A DNA stretch of 64,000 nt, from NCBI GenBank assembly GCA_016716905.1, contig JADJUS010000004.1, forward strand, positions 1,054,001-1,118,000. Reading direction: 5' to 3'. The translations under genes and the position numbers were made by a program. The stretch comes from Acidobacteriota bacterium. GTDB lineage: Bacteria > Acidobacteriota > Vicinamibacteria > Vicinamibacterales > SCN-69-37. Each line of letters starts with the position of its first letter. Position 1 is the first letter of the stretch. Of this stretch, positions 16,359 to 23,080 are shown piece after piece. The notes under the pieces were generated by a model. That model made no database searches. It was given only the letters and a program-made list of their open reading frames with translations, and was not told where the DNA came from.

Positions 16359-17317
16359 CTACTGAGCATTTGCCCAATGCCCTTAGCGAGGTCCTTTTGT
16401 CGGTAACCAAGGTCGCGCTCGGCGGCGGAACTGTCCAGGGGCCAGTCGTGGCGGAAGATCTGAAGGGTCGGGCGGGTGAGTTGAGGAGGGCGGCCCGTCA
16501 TCCTCGCGCGGGTTTCGTCCAGCCAGGCGGCGGGTGTGCCGGCCCAAAGGGGCAGCCGGCGGGGCAGGGCCGTGCCGCGCAGATCGCGCAGGAGCTCAAA
16601 CGGGCGCTGTTGGGGGAGGTTGGGGCCTCCGACCTGATACCCAGGTTCGGGATTCGGGTGATCGAGGGCCGAGACGTGGGCGTTGGCGACTTCATCGACC
16701 CAGGCGAAGGACCAGAGCCGATCGGCCCCGAGCAGGCCCGGCAGCCGGCCGGCCATGTGGTCGGCGAACATCCGGCCGATCAGGTTGCCTTCCGACAGCA
16801 GCCCCGGCCCATAGATCACCCCGGGGTACATGGAGACGATGGGGATGCCGTCGCGGCGCGCCTGGCCTGCGACCAGGCGCGCCGCGGCTTTGGTGCGCTG
16901 GTAGTCGTTGGCCACCAGCGGGACGTTCCGTCCCGCCGGTGGCAACGCCAGAAACGACGAGGTGTAGACGAGGCGGCGGAGGCCGTGCGTCCGCACGGCC
17001 TCCACCGCGTGGTGCAGGCCGCCGACGTTGATGTCGTCGAAGTCGCGCGGGTTCGGGCGCCAGACGCTGACGAGGGCGGCGGTGTGGATGAGGGCGTCGC
17101 AGCCGCGTGCGGCTGCGACGACCGCGTCGCGGTCGCGCACATCGCCGGAGATGAAAACGACCTCTGAGGTCGTTTCCGTAGGCCGGCGATCGGAAACGAC
17201 CTCAGAGGTCGTTTTCACACCACGCGCGAACACCACCGCCTCATGTCCGCGCCCCACCAGCGCGCGCACAATCGCCTGCCCCAGGTACCCCGTGCCGCCC
17301 GTGACCAACACCCGCAT
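16355..17317 (-). CDS. NAD(P)-dependent epimerase/dehydratase (extended SDR) carrying a palindromic insertion
   Basis: 320 residues. Rossmann motif VTGGTGYLGQAI at residues 5-16 and catalytic YQRTK (Y-x3-K) after VYTSSFLALP; the C-terminal half is typical of the NAD-dependent epimerase/dihydroflavonol reductase group. Substrate not assignable. Residues about 34-55 (KTTSEVVSDRRPTETTSEVV) are the translation of a perfect inverted repeat at 17153-17216, placed between the second strand and the FISGDVRDRDAV strand, where homologs have a short loop. The frame is maintained. The stop codon coincides with the edge of a 9-bp array. Confidence 0.85.
   Translation of the reverse strand: MRVLVTGGTGYLGQAIVRALVGRGHEAVVFARGVKTTSEVVSDRRPTETTSEVVFISGDVRDRDAVVAAARGCDALIHTAALVSVWRPNPRDFDDINVGGLHHAVEAVRTHGLRRLVYTSSFLALPPAGRNVPLVANDYQRTKAAARLVAGQARRDGIPIVSMYPGVIYGPGLLSEGNLIGRMFADHMAGRLPGLLGADRLWSFAWVDEVANAHVSALDHPNPEPGYQVGGPNLPQQRPFELLRDLRGTALPRRLPLWAGTPAAWLDETRARMTGRPPQLTRPTLQIFRHDWPLDSSAAERDLGYRQKDLAKGIGQMLSS
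17153..17216. repeat. Inverted pair of GACCTCTGAGGTC palindromes inside a gene
   Basis: Two copies of the 19-base palindrome AACGACCTC-N-GAGGTCGTT, with centre T in one and A in the other, face each other around the spacer TAGGCCGGCGAT. The whole segment is a perfect inverted repeat with 26-base arms. Related copies lie at about 22477-22543 and 40277-40326, both intergenic. Confidence 0.95.
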
Positions 17318-17332
17318 CGACAGCAGTCTACT

Positions 17333-17384
17333 CAGTTCCCCAGTTCCTCAGTTCCTCAGTTCCTCAGTTCCTCAGGACCCCATG
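17333..17384. repeat. 9-bp tandem repeat (CAGTTCCTC) upstream of the rhomboid gene
   Basis: About five CAGTTCCTC-type units ending CAGGACCC, 15 bases before the rhomboid start codon and between divergently oriented genes. It is related in sequence to the GCCAGTTCC arrays. Any promoter for the rhomboid gene must overlap it. Confidence 0.85.
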
Positions 17385-17398
17385 TACAATCGTGCGGA

Positions 17399-18253
17399 AT
17401 GTTTGGTCGCCAAACCACCGGGTCCGTTGTCTGTGTGTCATGCGGGTATCTGGTGGGCGTCAACGACGACCGCTGCTACAACTGTGGCCGCCGCAATCCC
17501 GGGTTGTGGGGATTCGCCTCGGCCGTCCGGCGGCTCGGCAGTGATCTGGGATTCATCCCGTTCGTGATCGGCTTGTCGGTGCTGATGTTTGTCATCACCC
17601 TGGTCGCGTCGCGGGGCGAGATTGGCCTGGCGGGATTTTCGTTCCTGTCGCCCAACAGCTATAGCCTGCTGCTGTTTGGCGCGAGCGGCTCCATTCCGGT
17701 CTTCAGGTTCGACCGATGGTGGACGGTGCTGAGCGCCACGTGGCTGCATGGCAGCCTGATTCACATCCTGTTCAACCTGTACTGGGTGCGGCAGCTGGGG
17801 CCGGCCGTGGCGGATCTGTACGGGCCGGGCCGCATGGTGATTATCTACACGGTGGGTGGCATCGCCGGGTTCACGCTCACGTCATTCGCGGGCCACTACC
17901 TCAATTTCCTGCCGCTGCCGATCCTGCATGGCGCGCCGTTTACGGTTGGCGCTTCGGCGTCCATTTTCGGGTTGCTGGGCGCGCTTGTGCACTATGGCCG
18001 GCGCAGTGGTTCAAGCGATATCTACCGCCAGGCGGTGTACTACGCGGTGTTCATGTTCGTCATGGGACTTGTCATGTCGAGCATCGATAACTACGCCCAC
18101 GCCGGCGGATTCATCGGCGGGTATCTGGCGAGTCGGGTGCTGGATCCCCTGGAACCCGAGCGCATCAACCATATGGTGTGGGCTCTGGTCTGTATCGTAC
18201 TCTCTGTCCTCTCCATCGTCGTCTCGGTGGTGCACGGATTGTGGCTGGGATGA
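17399..18253 (+). CDS. Rhomboid-family intramembrane serine protease with N-terminal zinc ribbon
   Basis: 284 residues, inner membrane. An N-terminal C-x2-C ... C-x2-C pair (Cys12, Cys15, Cys26, Cys29) precedes six or seven membrane segments. Rhomboid motifs: HGSLIHILFNLYWV (His118, His122, Asn126), GASASIFGLLGA with nucleophile Ser186, and AHAGGFIGG with His234. All catalytic residues are present, so activity is expected; substrates unknown. The frame is open upstream to 17243, but that stretch is translated 9-bp repeat, so I start at the ATG 17399. The SDR gene follows after 3 bases. Confidence 0.92.
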   Translation: MFGRQTTGSVVCVSCGYLVGVNDDRCYNCGRRNPGLWGFASAVRRLGSDLGFIPFVIGLSVLMFVITLVASRGEIGLAGFSFLSPNSYSLLLFGASGSIPVFRFDRWWTVLSATWLHGSLIHILFNLYWVRQLGPAVADLYGPGRMVIIYTVGGIAGFTLTSFAGHYLNFLPLPILHGAPFTVGASASIFGLLGALVHYGRRSGSSDIYRQAVYYAVFMFVMGLVMSSIDNYAHAGGFIGGYLASRVLDPLEPERINHMVWALVCIVLSVLSIVVSVVHGLWLG

Positions 18254-18256
18254 CTC

Positions 18257-19282
18257 ATGCGTAAACCTGTCGTCGTAATCACCGGGGCGGGTGGCGAAAT
18301 TGGCCATGGCCTCATCGAACAACTGGCCGCCGATGGCACGCGGCCGATCGTGACGCTGGATGTGGCGCCGCTCGAGGGGGCACTCGCGAAACATGTGGCG
18401 CGCGAGTTCACCGGGTCGATTCTCGACCGCGGCCTGCTGGAGCGGATTCACTCCGAGTTCGAAGTGGACATGGTGTTCCACCTGGCCGCGTTGCTCTCGA
18501 CGCGATCGGAGTTTTCACCCGTCATGGCCCACGAGGTGAACGTGGAGGGCACACTCAACCTGCTGGAGTTTGCGCAACACGAAGCTGAGTCGCACGGGCG
18601 TCCGGTCACATTCCTGTATCCATCCTCGATTGCCGCGTATGGGATGCCGTCGCTTGACGCCAAGCGCGAGGCCGGCCGCGTCAAAGAGCACGAGTGGACC
18701 CATCCCACCACGATGTATGGCTGCAACAAGCTGTACTGCGAACAGTTGGGCGAGTACTACGCCCGGCACTACAAACAGCTGTCGGCTGAATCCATGGCCG
18801 GTCGTGTGGACTTTCGCGCGGTCCGGTTTCCGGGACTCATTTCGGCGATCACGGTGCCGTCTGGCGGCACCTCTGATTACGCGCCCGAGATGATCCACGC
18901 CGCCGCCAAGGGTGAACCGTACGCGTGTTTCGTACGCCCCGATGCGCAGATTCCCTTCATGGCGATGCCCGATGGCGTGGAGGCGCTGCTGAAACTGGCG
19001 GCGGCGCCCAAAGCCACGCTGACCCAGACCACGTACAACCTCGGCGCCTTCGCGCCGACCGCCGAGCAGGTGCACCGCGAGGTGCTGCAGGCCTTCCCCG
19101 ACGCCCAGGTATCGTTTGTGGTCGACACCAAGCGCCAGGGCATCATCGATTCGTGGCCGTCGGACGTCGATGACGAAGCCGCCCGAACAGACTGGGGCTT
19201 CGCGCCGAAATTCGACTTCGAACGTGCATTCCGGGACTATCTCATTCCCACAATTCGCGGACGATACGATCGGAATCGATAA
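18257..19282 (+). CDS. SDR-type L-threonine 3-dehydrogenase-like / nucleoside-sugar epimerase family protein
   Basis: 341 residues. Rossmann motif ITGAGGEIGHGL (8-19), PSSIAAYG, and YGCNK (Tyr154, Lys158). The segment GGTSDYAPEMIHAAAKGEPY followed by IPFMAMPDGVEALLKL matches the conserved block of the UDP-galactose-epimerase-like L-threonine dehydrogenases, which oxidise threonine to 2-amino-3-oxobutyrate. I therefore favour threonine dehydrogenase over a sugar epimerase, but substrate is inferred. It follows the rhomboid gene by 3 bases and is probably co-transcribed. Confidence 0.83.
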   Translation: MRKPVVVITGAGGEIGHGLIEQLAADGTRPIVTLDVAPLEGALAKHVAREFTGSILDRGLLERIHSEFEVDMVFHLAALLSTRSEFSPVMAHEVNVEGTLNLLEFAQHEAESHGRPVTFLYPSSIAAYGMPSLDAKREAGRVKEHEWTHPTTMYGCNKLYCEQLGEYYARHYKQLSAESMAGRVDFRAVRFPGLISAITVPSGGTSDYAPEMIHAAAKGEPYACFVRPDAQIPFMAMPDGVEALLKLAAAPKATLTQTTYNLGAFAPTAEQVHREVLQAFPDAQVSFVVDTKRQGIIDSWPSDVDDEAARTDWGFAPKFDFERAFRDYLIPTIRGRYDRNR

Positions 19283-19323
19283 GCGACCCCCGATTCCGAT
19301 TCCAGAGTGGAGATTGACCCGAG

Positions 19324-19659
19324 ATGCCGTTATTGACCGTTGAAGGTGAAGGTACGTTCGAGGTGCCGATGGGCAAGCGCCTGGTGCTGGCGCTCGAACA
19401 GGACGCACATATTGACCAACTGCACGCCTGCGGTGGAAAGGCGCGGTGCACCACGTGCCGTGTGGAATTCATCTCCGGTGAACCCGAGACGAGGACCGAC
19501 GCCGAAACTGCGGCGCTCTCGTCCAGAGGCCTGACCGGTGTGAGACTGTCGTGTCAGATTCTCATGAACCACGACATGACCGTGCGGGCCATCAGCCGCC
19601 TGGCCGGCTCCGGCCGCGCAGATGCAGGGCGGACACCCGCGGACGTTATTGAACCTTAG
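19324..19659 (+). CDS. 2Fe-2S ferredoxin
   Basis: 111-residue soluble electron carrier of the plant/adrenodoxin-like fold. Cluster ligands are Cys36, Cys42, Cys45 (HACGGKARCTTC) and Cys77 (LSCQ). ATG 19324 follows GAGATTGACCCGAG without a strong Shine-Dalgarno. It may serve as donor to an oxygenase or the neighbouring SDR region, but no dedicated partner is visible. It ends just before a hairpin of 9-bp-type repeats that separates it from the convergent SulP gene. Confidence 0.9.
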   Translation: MPLLTVEGEGTFEVPMGKRLVLALEQDAHIDQLHACGGKARCTTCRVEFISGEPETRTDAETAALSSRGLTGVRLSCQILMNHDMTVRAISRLAGSGRADAGRTPADVIEP

Positions 19660-19714
19660 GGACTTAGGAACTTAGGAACTGGTCTCTTCCTTCCCAATTT
19701 CCTCAGTTCCTAAC
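19660..19714. repeat. Inverted CAGTTCCTAA repeat between convergent genes
   Basis: TTAGGAACTTAGGAACTGG on one side and CCTCAGTTCCTAACTCG on the other form an imperfect hairpin. It contains the TAA stop of the SulP gene (complement of 19672-19674) and sits just after the ferredoxin stop. It could act as a bidirectional terminator, though no T-run follows. Confidence 0.75.
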
Positions 19715-21360
19715 TCGCGAGCGCGCGTGAGCGCCGCTTCCACGTTGGGGCAGAAGTTTTCCTCGCCCACGCGCTGCGGGAATCCTGACGACCGCATGAT
19801 CGCGCGCGGCTGTTCGAGGGCGCCGCAGAACAGGGCCGTGCGGCCGGAGGTGCGCAGCCGTGCCGACACTTCTTCCAAGGCGCGCAGGCCCGTGGCGTCA
19901 ATCGCCGTCATGTTGCGCAGCCGGAAGATGACCACCGGCGGCAGATCGTCGATCCGGTCGAGCACGCTGGTGATCTTGTCGGTGGCGCCGAACAGGAACG
20001 GTCCGTGGATGCGGAAGATGGCCACATAGGGCGGAATGGGTTTGTCCTGCAGGACGTGGACCTTTCCTGCGTCGACGTAGTCATCGGTCACGCGCGAGAC
20101 AGTGGTGGTGTGTGACACACGCCGGATGAACAGCAGCGCCGCCAGCACCATGCCCACTTCGACGGCCACAGTCAGGTCGGCCAGCACGGTCAGCAGGAAG
20201 GTGGCGGCCCAGACGCCGACATCGGCTTTGGACTGCTTGAGCAGACCTGGAATTTCGTGCCACTCGCCCATGTTCCAGGCCACCACGAACAGGATGGCGG
20301 CCAGCACCGCCATCGGCACCAGACCCGCAAGCTCGGCACCGGCGAGCAGCACCACCAGCAGCGTCAGCGCGTGGATCATGCCGGCCACCGGCGTCCTGGC
20401 TCCCGATCGGATATTGGTGGCCGTGCGCGCGATGGCGCCGGTGGCGGGCAGGCCGCCGACCATGGGTGACACCACGTTGGCCACGCCCTGGGCGATGAGC
20501 TCGACGTTGGGATTGTGCCGGTCGCCGCTCATCCGATCGGCGACGACCGCCGACATCAGCGACTCGATGGCACCAAGCATCGCCACCGTGACGGCCGGGG
20601 AGATGAGTTTCGTGATGAGGGTGGGGTCAAAGGCCGGAATGTGAAACTCAGGCAGGCCCGCCGGGATACTGCCGAATCGCGATCCGATGGTCTCCACCGG
20701 CAGTTCAAGCGCCCACGCCGCGAACGTCCCAGCCACCAACGCGACCACCGTGCCTGGCACGCCCCGGACGAAACGGTTGACCAGCAGAATTACCGCGAGG
20801 GCACCGCTCCCCACCGCCACCGAGTACATCGACAGCGTGTCCATATGCCGCCAGACCGCAGCCATGCGATCGAGGAATTCGCCGACGTTTTCAGTGACGC
20901 TGACGCCCAGAAATTCGCTGATCTGCGTGCTCGCGATCAGCACCGCGATGCCGTTGGTAAAGCCGATGATGACCGGTCGTGGAATGAACTTCACCGCTGA
21001 TCCGGTGCCGGTGACCCCAAGCAGGATCAGCATCACCCCCGCCATCATCGTGCACATGAACAGGCCCTGTACCCCGTGCTCGGCAATGATGCCTGCGATG
21101 ACCACGACAAACGCGCCCGTCGGCCCGCCGATCTGCGTGCGCGATCCGCCCAGCGCAGAGATCAGAAAGCCGGTGACGATGGCGCAGTAGATGCCGGATT
21201 GCGGGGGCAGGCCCGAGGCGATCGCAAACGCCATCCCGAGCGGAAGGGCAACCAGTCCAACCGTGACGCCGGCAATCAGGTCGTGCCGGAACGTCGCCAG
21301 GTTGTATTCACGGAACGAAAGAACCGATGCAGGAAGCCAGGGTGAAACGGAACGAGGCAT
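19672..21360 (-). CDS. SulP family anion permease (sulfate/bicarbonate) with STAS domain
   Basis: 562-residue inner-membrane transporter. It begins FREYNLATFRHDLIAGVTVG and continues LVALPLGMAFAIASGLPPQ, the SulP signature, with 10-12 further membrane segments (GAFVVVIAGIIAEHG, PRPVIIGFTNGIAVLI, NVVSPMVGGLPATGAIARTA). The C-terminal STAS domain follows from about residue 430 (VVIFRLRNMTAIDATGLRAL). Sulfate or bicarbonate is the likely substrate; sequence alone does not choose. The sulfate-activation genes at 29-32 kb make sulfate plausible. The last codons come from the 9-bp-type repeat at the gene end. Confidence 0.9.
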   Translation of the reverse strand: MPRSVSPWLPASVLSFREYNLATFRHDLIAGVTVGLVALPLGMAFAIASGLPPQSGIYCAIVTGFLISALGGSRTQIGGPTGAFVVVIAGIIAEHGVQGLFMCTMMAGVMLILLGVTGTGSAVKFIPRPVIIGFTNGIAVLIASTQISEFLGVSVTENVGEFLDRMAAVWRHMDTLSMYSVAVGSGALAVILLVNRFVRGVPGTVVALVAGTFAAWALELPVETIGSRFGSIPAGLPEFHIPAFDPTLITKLISPAVTVAMLGAIESLMSAVVADRMSGDRHNPNVELIAQGVANVVSPMVGGLPATGAIARTATNIRSGARTPVAGMIHALTLLVVLLAGAELAGLVPMAVLAAILFVVAWNMGEWHEIPGLLKQSKADVGVWAATFLLTVLADLTVAVEVGMVLAALLFIRRVSHTTTVSRVTDDYVDAGKVHVLQDKPIPPYVAIFRIHGPFLFGATDKITSVLDRIDDLPPVVIFRLRNMTAIDATGLRALEEVSARLRTSGRTALFCGALEQPRAIMRSSGFPQRVGEENFCPNVEAALTRARELGTEEIGKEETSS

Positions 21361-21407
21361 GCGCCTGAACCCAGATGGTAAGCTCTGAAAGCAGAAAAGG
21401 GAAATGT

Positions 21408-21983
21408 GTGATCGAACCGCCCTTCCTCTTACAAGCCTATCGGCAGGGCTACTTTCCCATGGCGATGGAGGACGGCGATATTGGCTGGTTCTCGCCCGAC
21501 CCGCGTGCGATCCTGCCGCTTGAGTCGATGCGCGTGTCGCGCCGGCTCGCGCGGGTGGTGCGGTCGTCGCGCTTCGACGTGGTGATCGACGGCGACTTCG
21601 AGGGCGTCATGCGTGCGTGCGCGGCCGGTCGCGATGAGGGCACCTGGATCTCCGAAGATATTCTCGAATCGTATGTGGCGCTCCACCGCCTCGGCGTGGC
21701 CCACTCGGTGGAGGCGTGGCGTGACGGACGCCTCGCCGGTGGGCTCTACGGCGTCCACCTGGGCGGCGCGTTTTTTGGCGAGTCGATGTTCCACCATGAA
21801 ACGGACGCGTCAAAGGTGGCACTGGTCGCCCTGGTGTTGCACATGCGCGCGCGGCACATGACCCTGCTCGACATCCAGTGGGTCACGCCGCATCTGGCGC
21901 AGTTCGGCGCCGTGGAAATCGCGAAGGCCGACTACATGCGTCGGCTCACGCAGGCGATCGACATTCCGTGTACGTTTGTGTGA
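21408..21983 (+). CDS. aat: Leucyl/phenylalanyl-tRNA-protein transferase
   Basis: Transfers Leu or Phe to N-terminal Arg/Lys residues, making N-degron substrates for ClpSAP (cytoplasm). About 191 residues from GTG 21408, which has AAAAGGGAAA upstream; the frame is open from 21375. Family blocks: LLQAYRQGYFPMA, GWFSPDPRAILPL, GTWISEDILESYVALHRLG, GGLYGVHLGGAFFGESMF and DIQWVTPHLAQFGAVEI. Somewhat shorter than the E. coli protein but all conserved blocks are present. The next gene starts 10 bases after the stop. Confidence 0.94.
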   Translation: MIEPPFLLQAYRQGYFPMAMEDGDIGWFSPDPRAILPLESMRVSRRLARVVRSSRFDVVIDGDFEGVMRACAAGRDEGTWISEDILESYVALHRLGVAHSVEAWRDGRLAGGLYGVHLGGAFFGESMFHHETDASKVALVALVLHMRARHMTLLDIQWVTPHLAQFGAVEIAKADYMRRLTQAIDIPCTFV

Positions 21984-21993
21984 GGAGGATGCC

Positions 21994-22356
21994 TTGGCGA
22001 ATGTGAGTCGAAGCGTAGGATTGCTGCTGATGATCGTGGGCGTGGGCGGTTATGTCATGACCGGCATGGCGAGTCCAACGGCGCTCATTCCCGCGGCGTT
22101 CGGCCTGGTGATTTCCATGCTGGGGTTTTATGCCCGCCATGAAGACAATCGCCGGACGGCGATGCACCTGGCGATGGGCATTGCGATGGTGGGCGTGCTG
22201 GGGTCCATCTCGGGGTTGCTGTCGATTCCGGCCCTCATCTCGGGCGAGGCGGCCATGCCTGCGGCCGTCGTGTCACGCAGCGCGATGGCGGTGATCCTGC
22301 TGGTGTACCTCGCGATGGGGTTCAACAGCTTCCGGGAGGCCCGCCAGCGCCGTTAG
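21994..22356 (+). CDS. Small membrane protein of unknown function
   Basis: 120 residues with four predicted membrane helices (VGLLLMIVGVGGYVM, LIPAAFGLVISMLGFYA, LAMGIAMVGVLGSISGLL, AMAVILLVYLAMGF). I take the TTG at 21994 as start because GAGGAGG lies 5-6 bases upstream; the frame is open from TTG 21976. It follows aat by 10 bases, so is probably translated from the same transcript. No family function recognised. Its stop is 13 bases before a 288-bp inverted repeat. Confidence 0.75.
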   Translation: MANVSRSVGLLLMIVGVGGYVMTGMASPTALIPAAFGLVISMLGFYARHEDNRRTAMHLAMGIAMVGVLGSISGLLSIPALISGEAAMPAAVVSRSAMAVILLVYLAMGFNSFREARQRR

Positions 22357-22369
22357 GGAGGATCAGGAT

Positions 22370-22657
22370 TTTCACCATGAAGAGCATGGAGGTCCATGAA
22401 GGGCGCGGGGTTGGGGGCCGGGCTTTGCCCGGGCCGCACGGACGAAGGGAAGTCAGGAACGAACACAGACGAACCAAAACGACCTCTGAGACAAATTACC
22501 GGTAAGCGCCGACGGTAATTACCTCAGAGGTCGTTTCGATCCGTGTCTGCGTTCGTTCCTGACTTCCCTTCGTCCGCGCGTGCCGCCGAAGGCGGCACCC
22601 AACCCCGCGCCTTCTGACTGCATTTCTTCATGGATCTTCATGGCCTTCATGGTGAAA
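22370..22657. repeat. 288-bp nested inverted repeat (long palindrome)
   Basis: Outer arms TTTCACCATGAAG / CTTCATGGTGAAA. Inside them CGCGGGGTTGGG / CCCAACCCCGCG, then GACGAAGGGAAGTCAGGAAC / GTTCCTGACTTCCCTTCGTC, and at the core AAACGACCTCTGAG / CTCAGAGGTCGTTT and AATTACCG / CGGTAATT around a short centre. Small side hairpins (GGCCGGGCTTTGCCCGGGC; GCCGCCGAAGGCGGC) interrupt the arms. No credible ORF. It fills the 312-base space between the membrane-protein gene and apaG and would form one very large cruciform or RNA hairpin. Confidence 0.95.
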
Positions 22658-22668
22658 GCCCTAAGGCT

Positions 22669-23058
22669 CTAGTGCACCGTGTACGGTTCGCTGAGGGTGA
22701 AGGGGGCGATCGTGGCGTCGAACTGCTCACCGTCCTTGGTGGTCATCTGATACGTGCCCTGCATTAGACCGAAGGGCGTGGAGAGCGGGCACCCCGACGT
22801 ATAGGTGAACGTCTCGCCCGGCCCCAGCGTGGGTTGCTGGCCCACCACGCCTGGGCCGCGCACTTCTTCGACATGGCCCGCGCCATCGGTAATGATCCAG
22901 TGCCGGGTCAGCAACTGCACCGAATCCGCGCCTTCGTTGGCGATCGTGATCGTGTACATGAAAAACCACTGCGTCTCGGACGGCTTCGACCGCTCGGGCG
23001 AATACTCGGCCGTCACCGACACGCGGACGTGACGTGTGACGGCTTCAGATGTGAACAT
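22669..23058 (-). CDS. apaG: ApaG family protein (DUF525)
   Basis: 129 residues, the usual ApaG length. The fibronectin-III-like fold is recognisable from SVTAEYSPERS, WFFMYTITIANEG, VQLLTRHWIITDGAGHVEEV, GVVGQQPTLGPGETFTYTSG and GTYQMTTKDGEQFD. ApaG was linked to Co/Mg efflux in Salmonella; its molecular role is still unclear. Its start region faces the divergent aconitase-family gene across about 22 bases. The stop is 11 bases from the long inverted repeat. Confidence 0.92.
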   Translation of the reverse strand: MFTSEAVTRHVRVSVTAEYSPERSKPSETQWFFMYTITIANEGADSVQLLTRHWIITDGAGHVEEVRGPGVVGQQPTLGPGETFTYTSGCPLSTPFGLMQGTYQMTTKDGEQFDATIAPFTLSEPYTVH

Positions 23059-23080
23059 AGGCCCTCTGGAGCATGATCTG

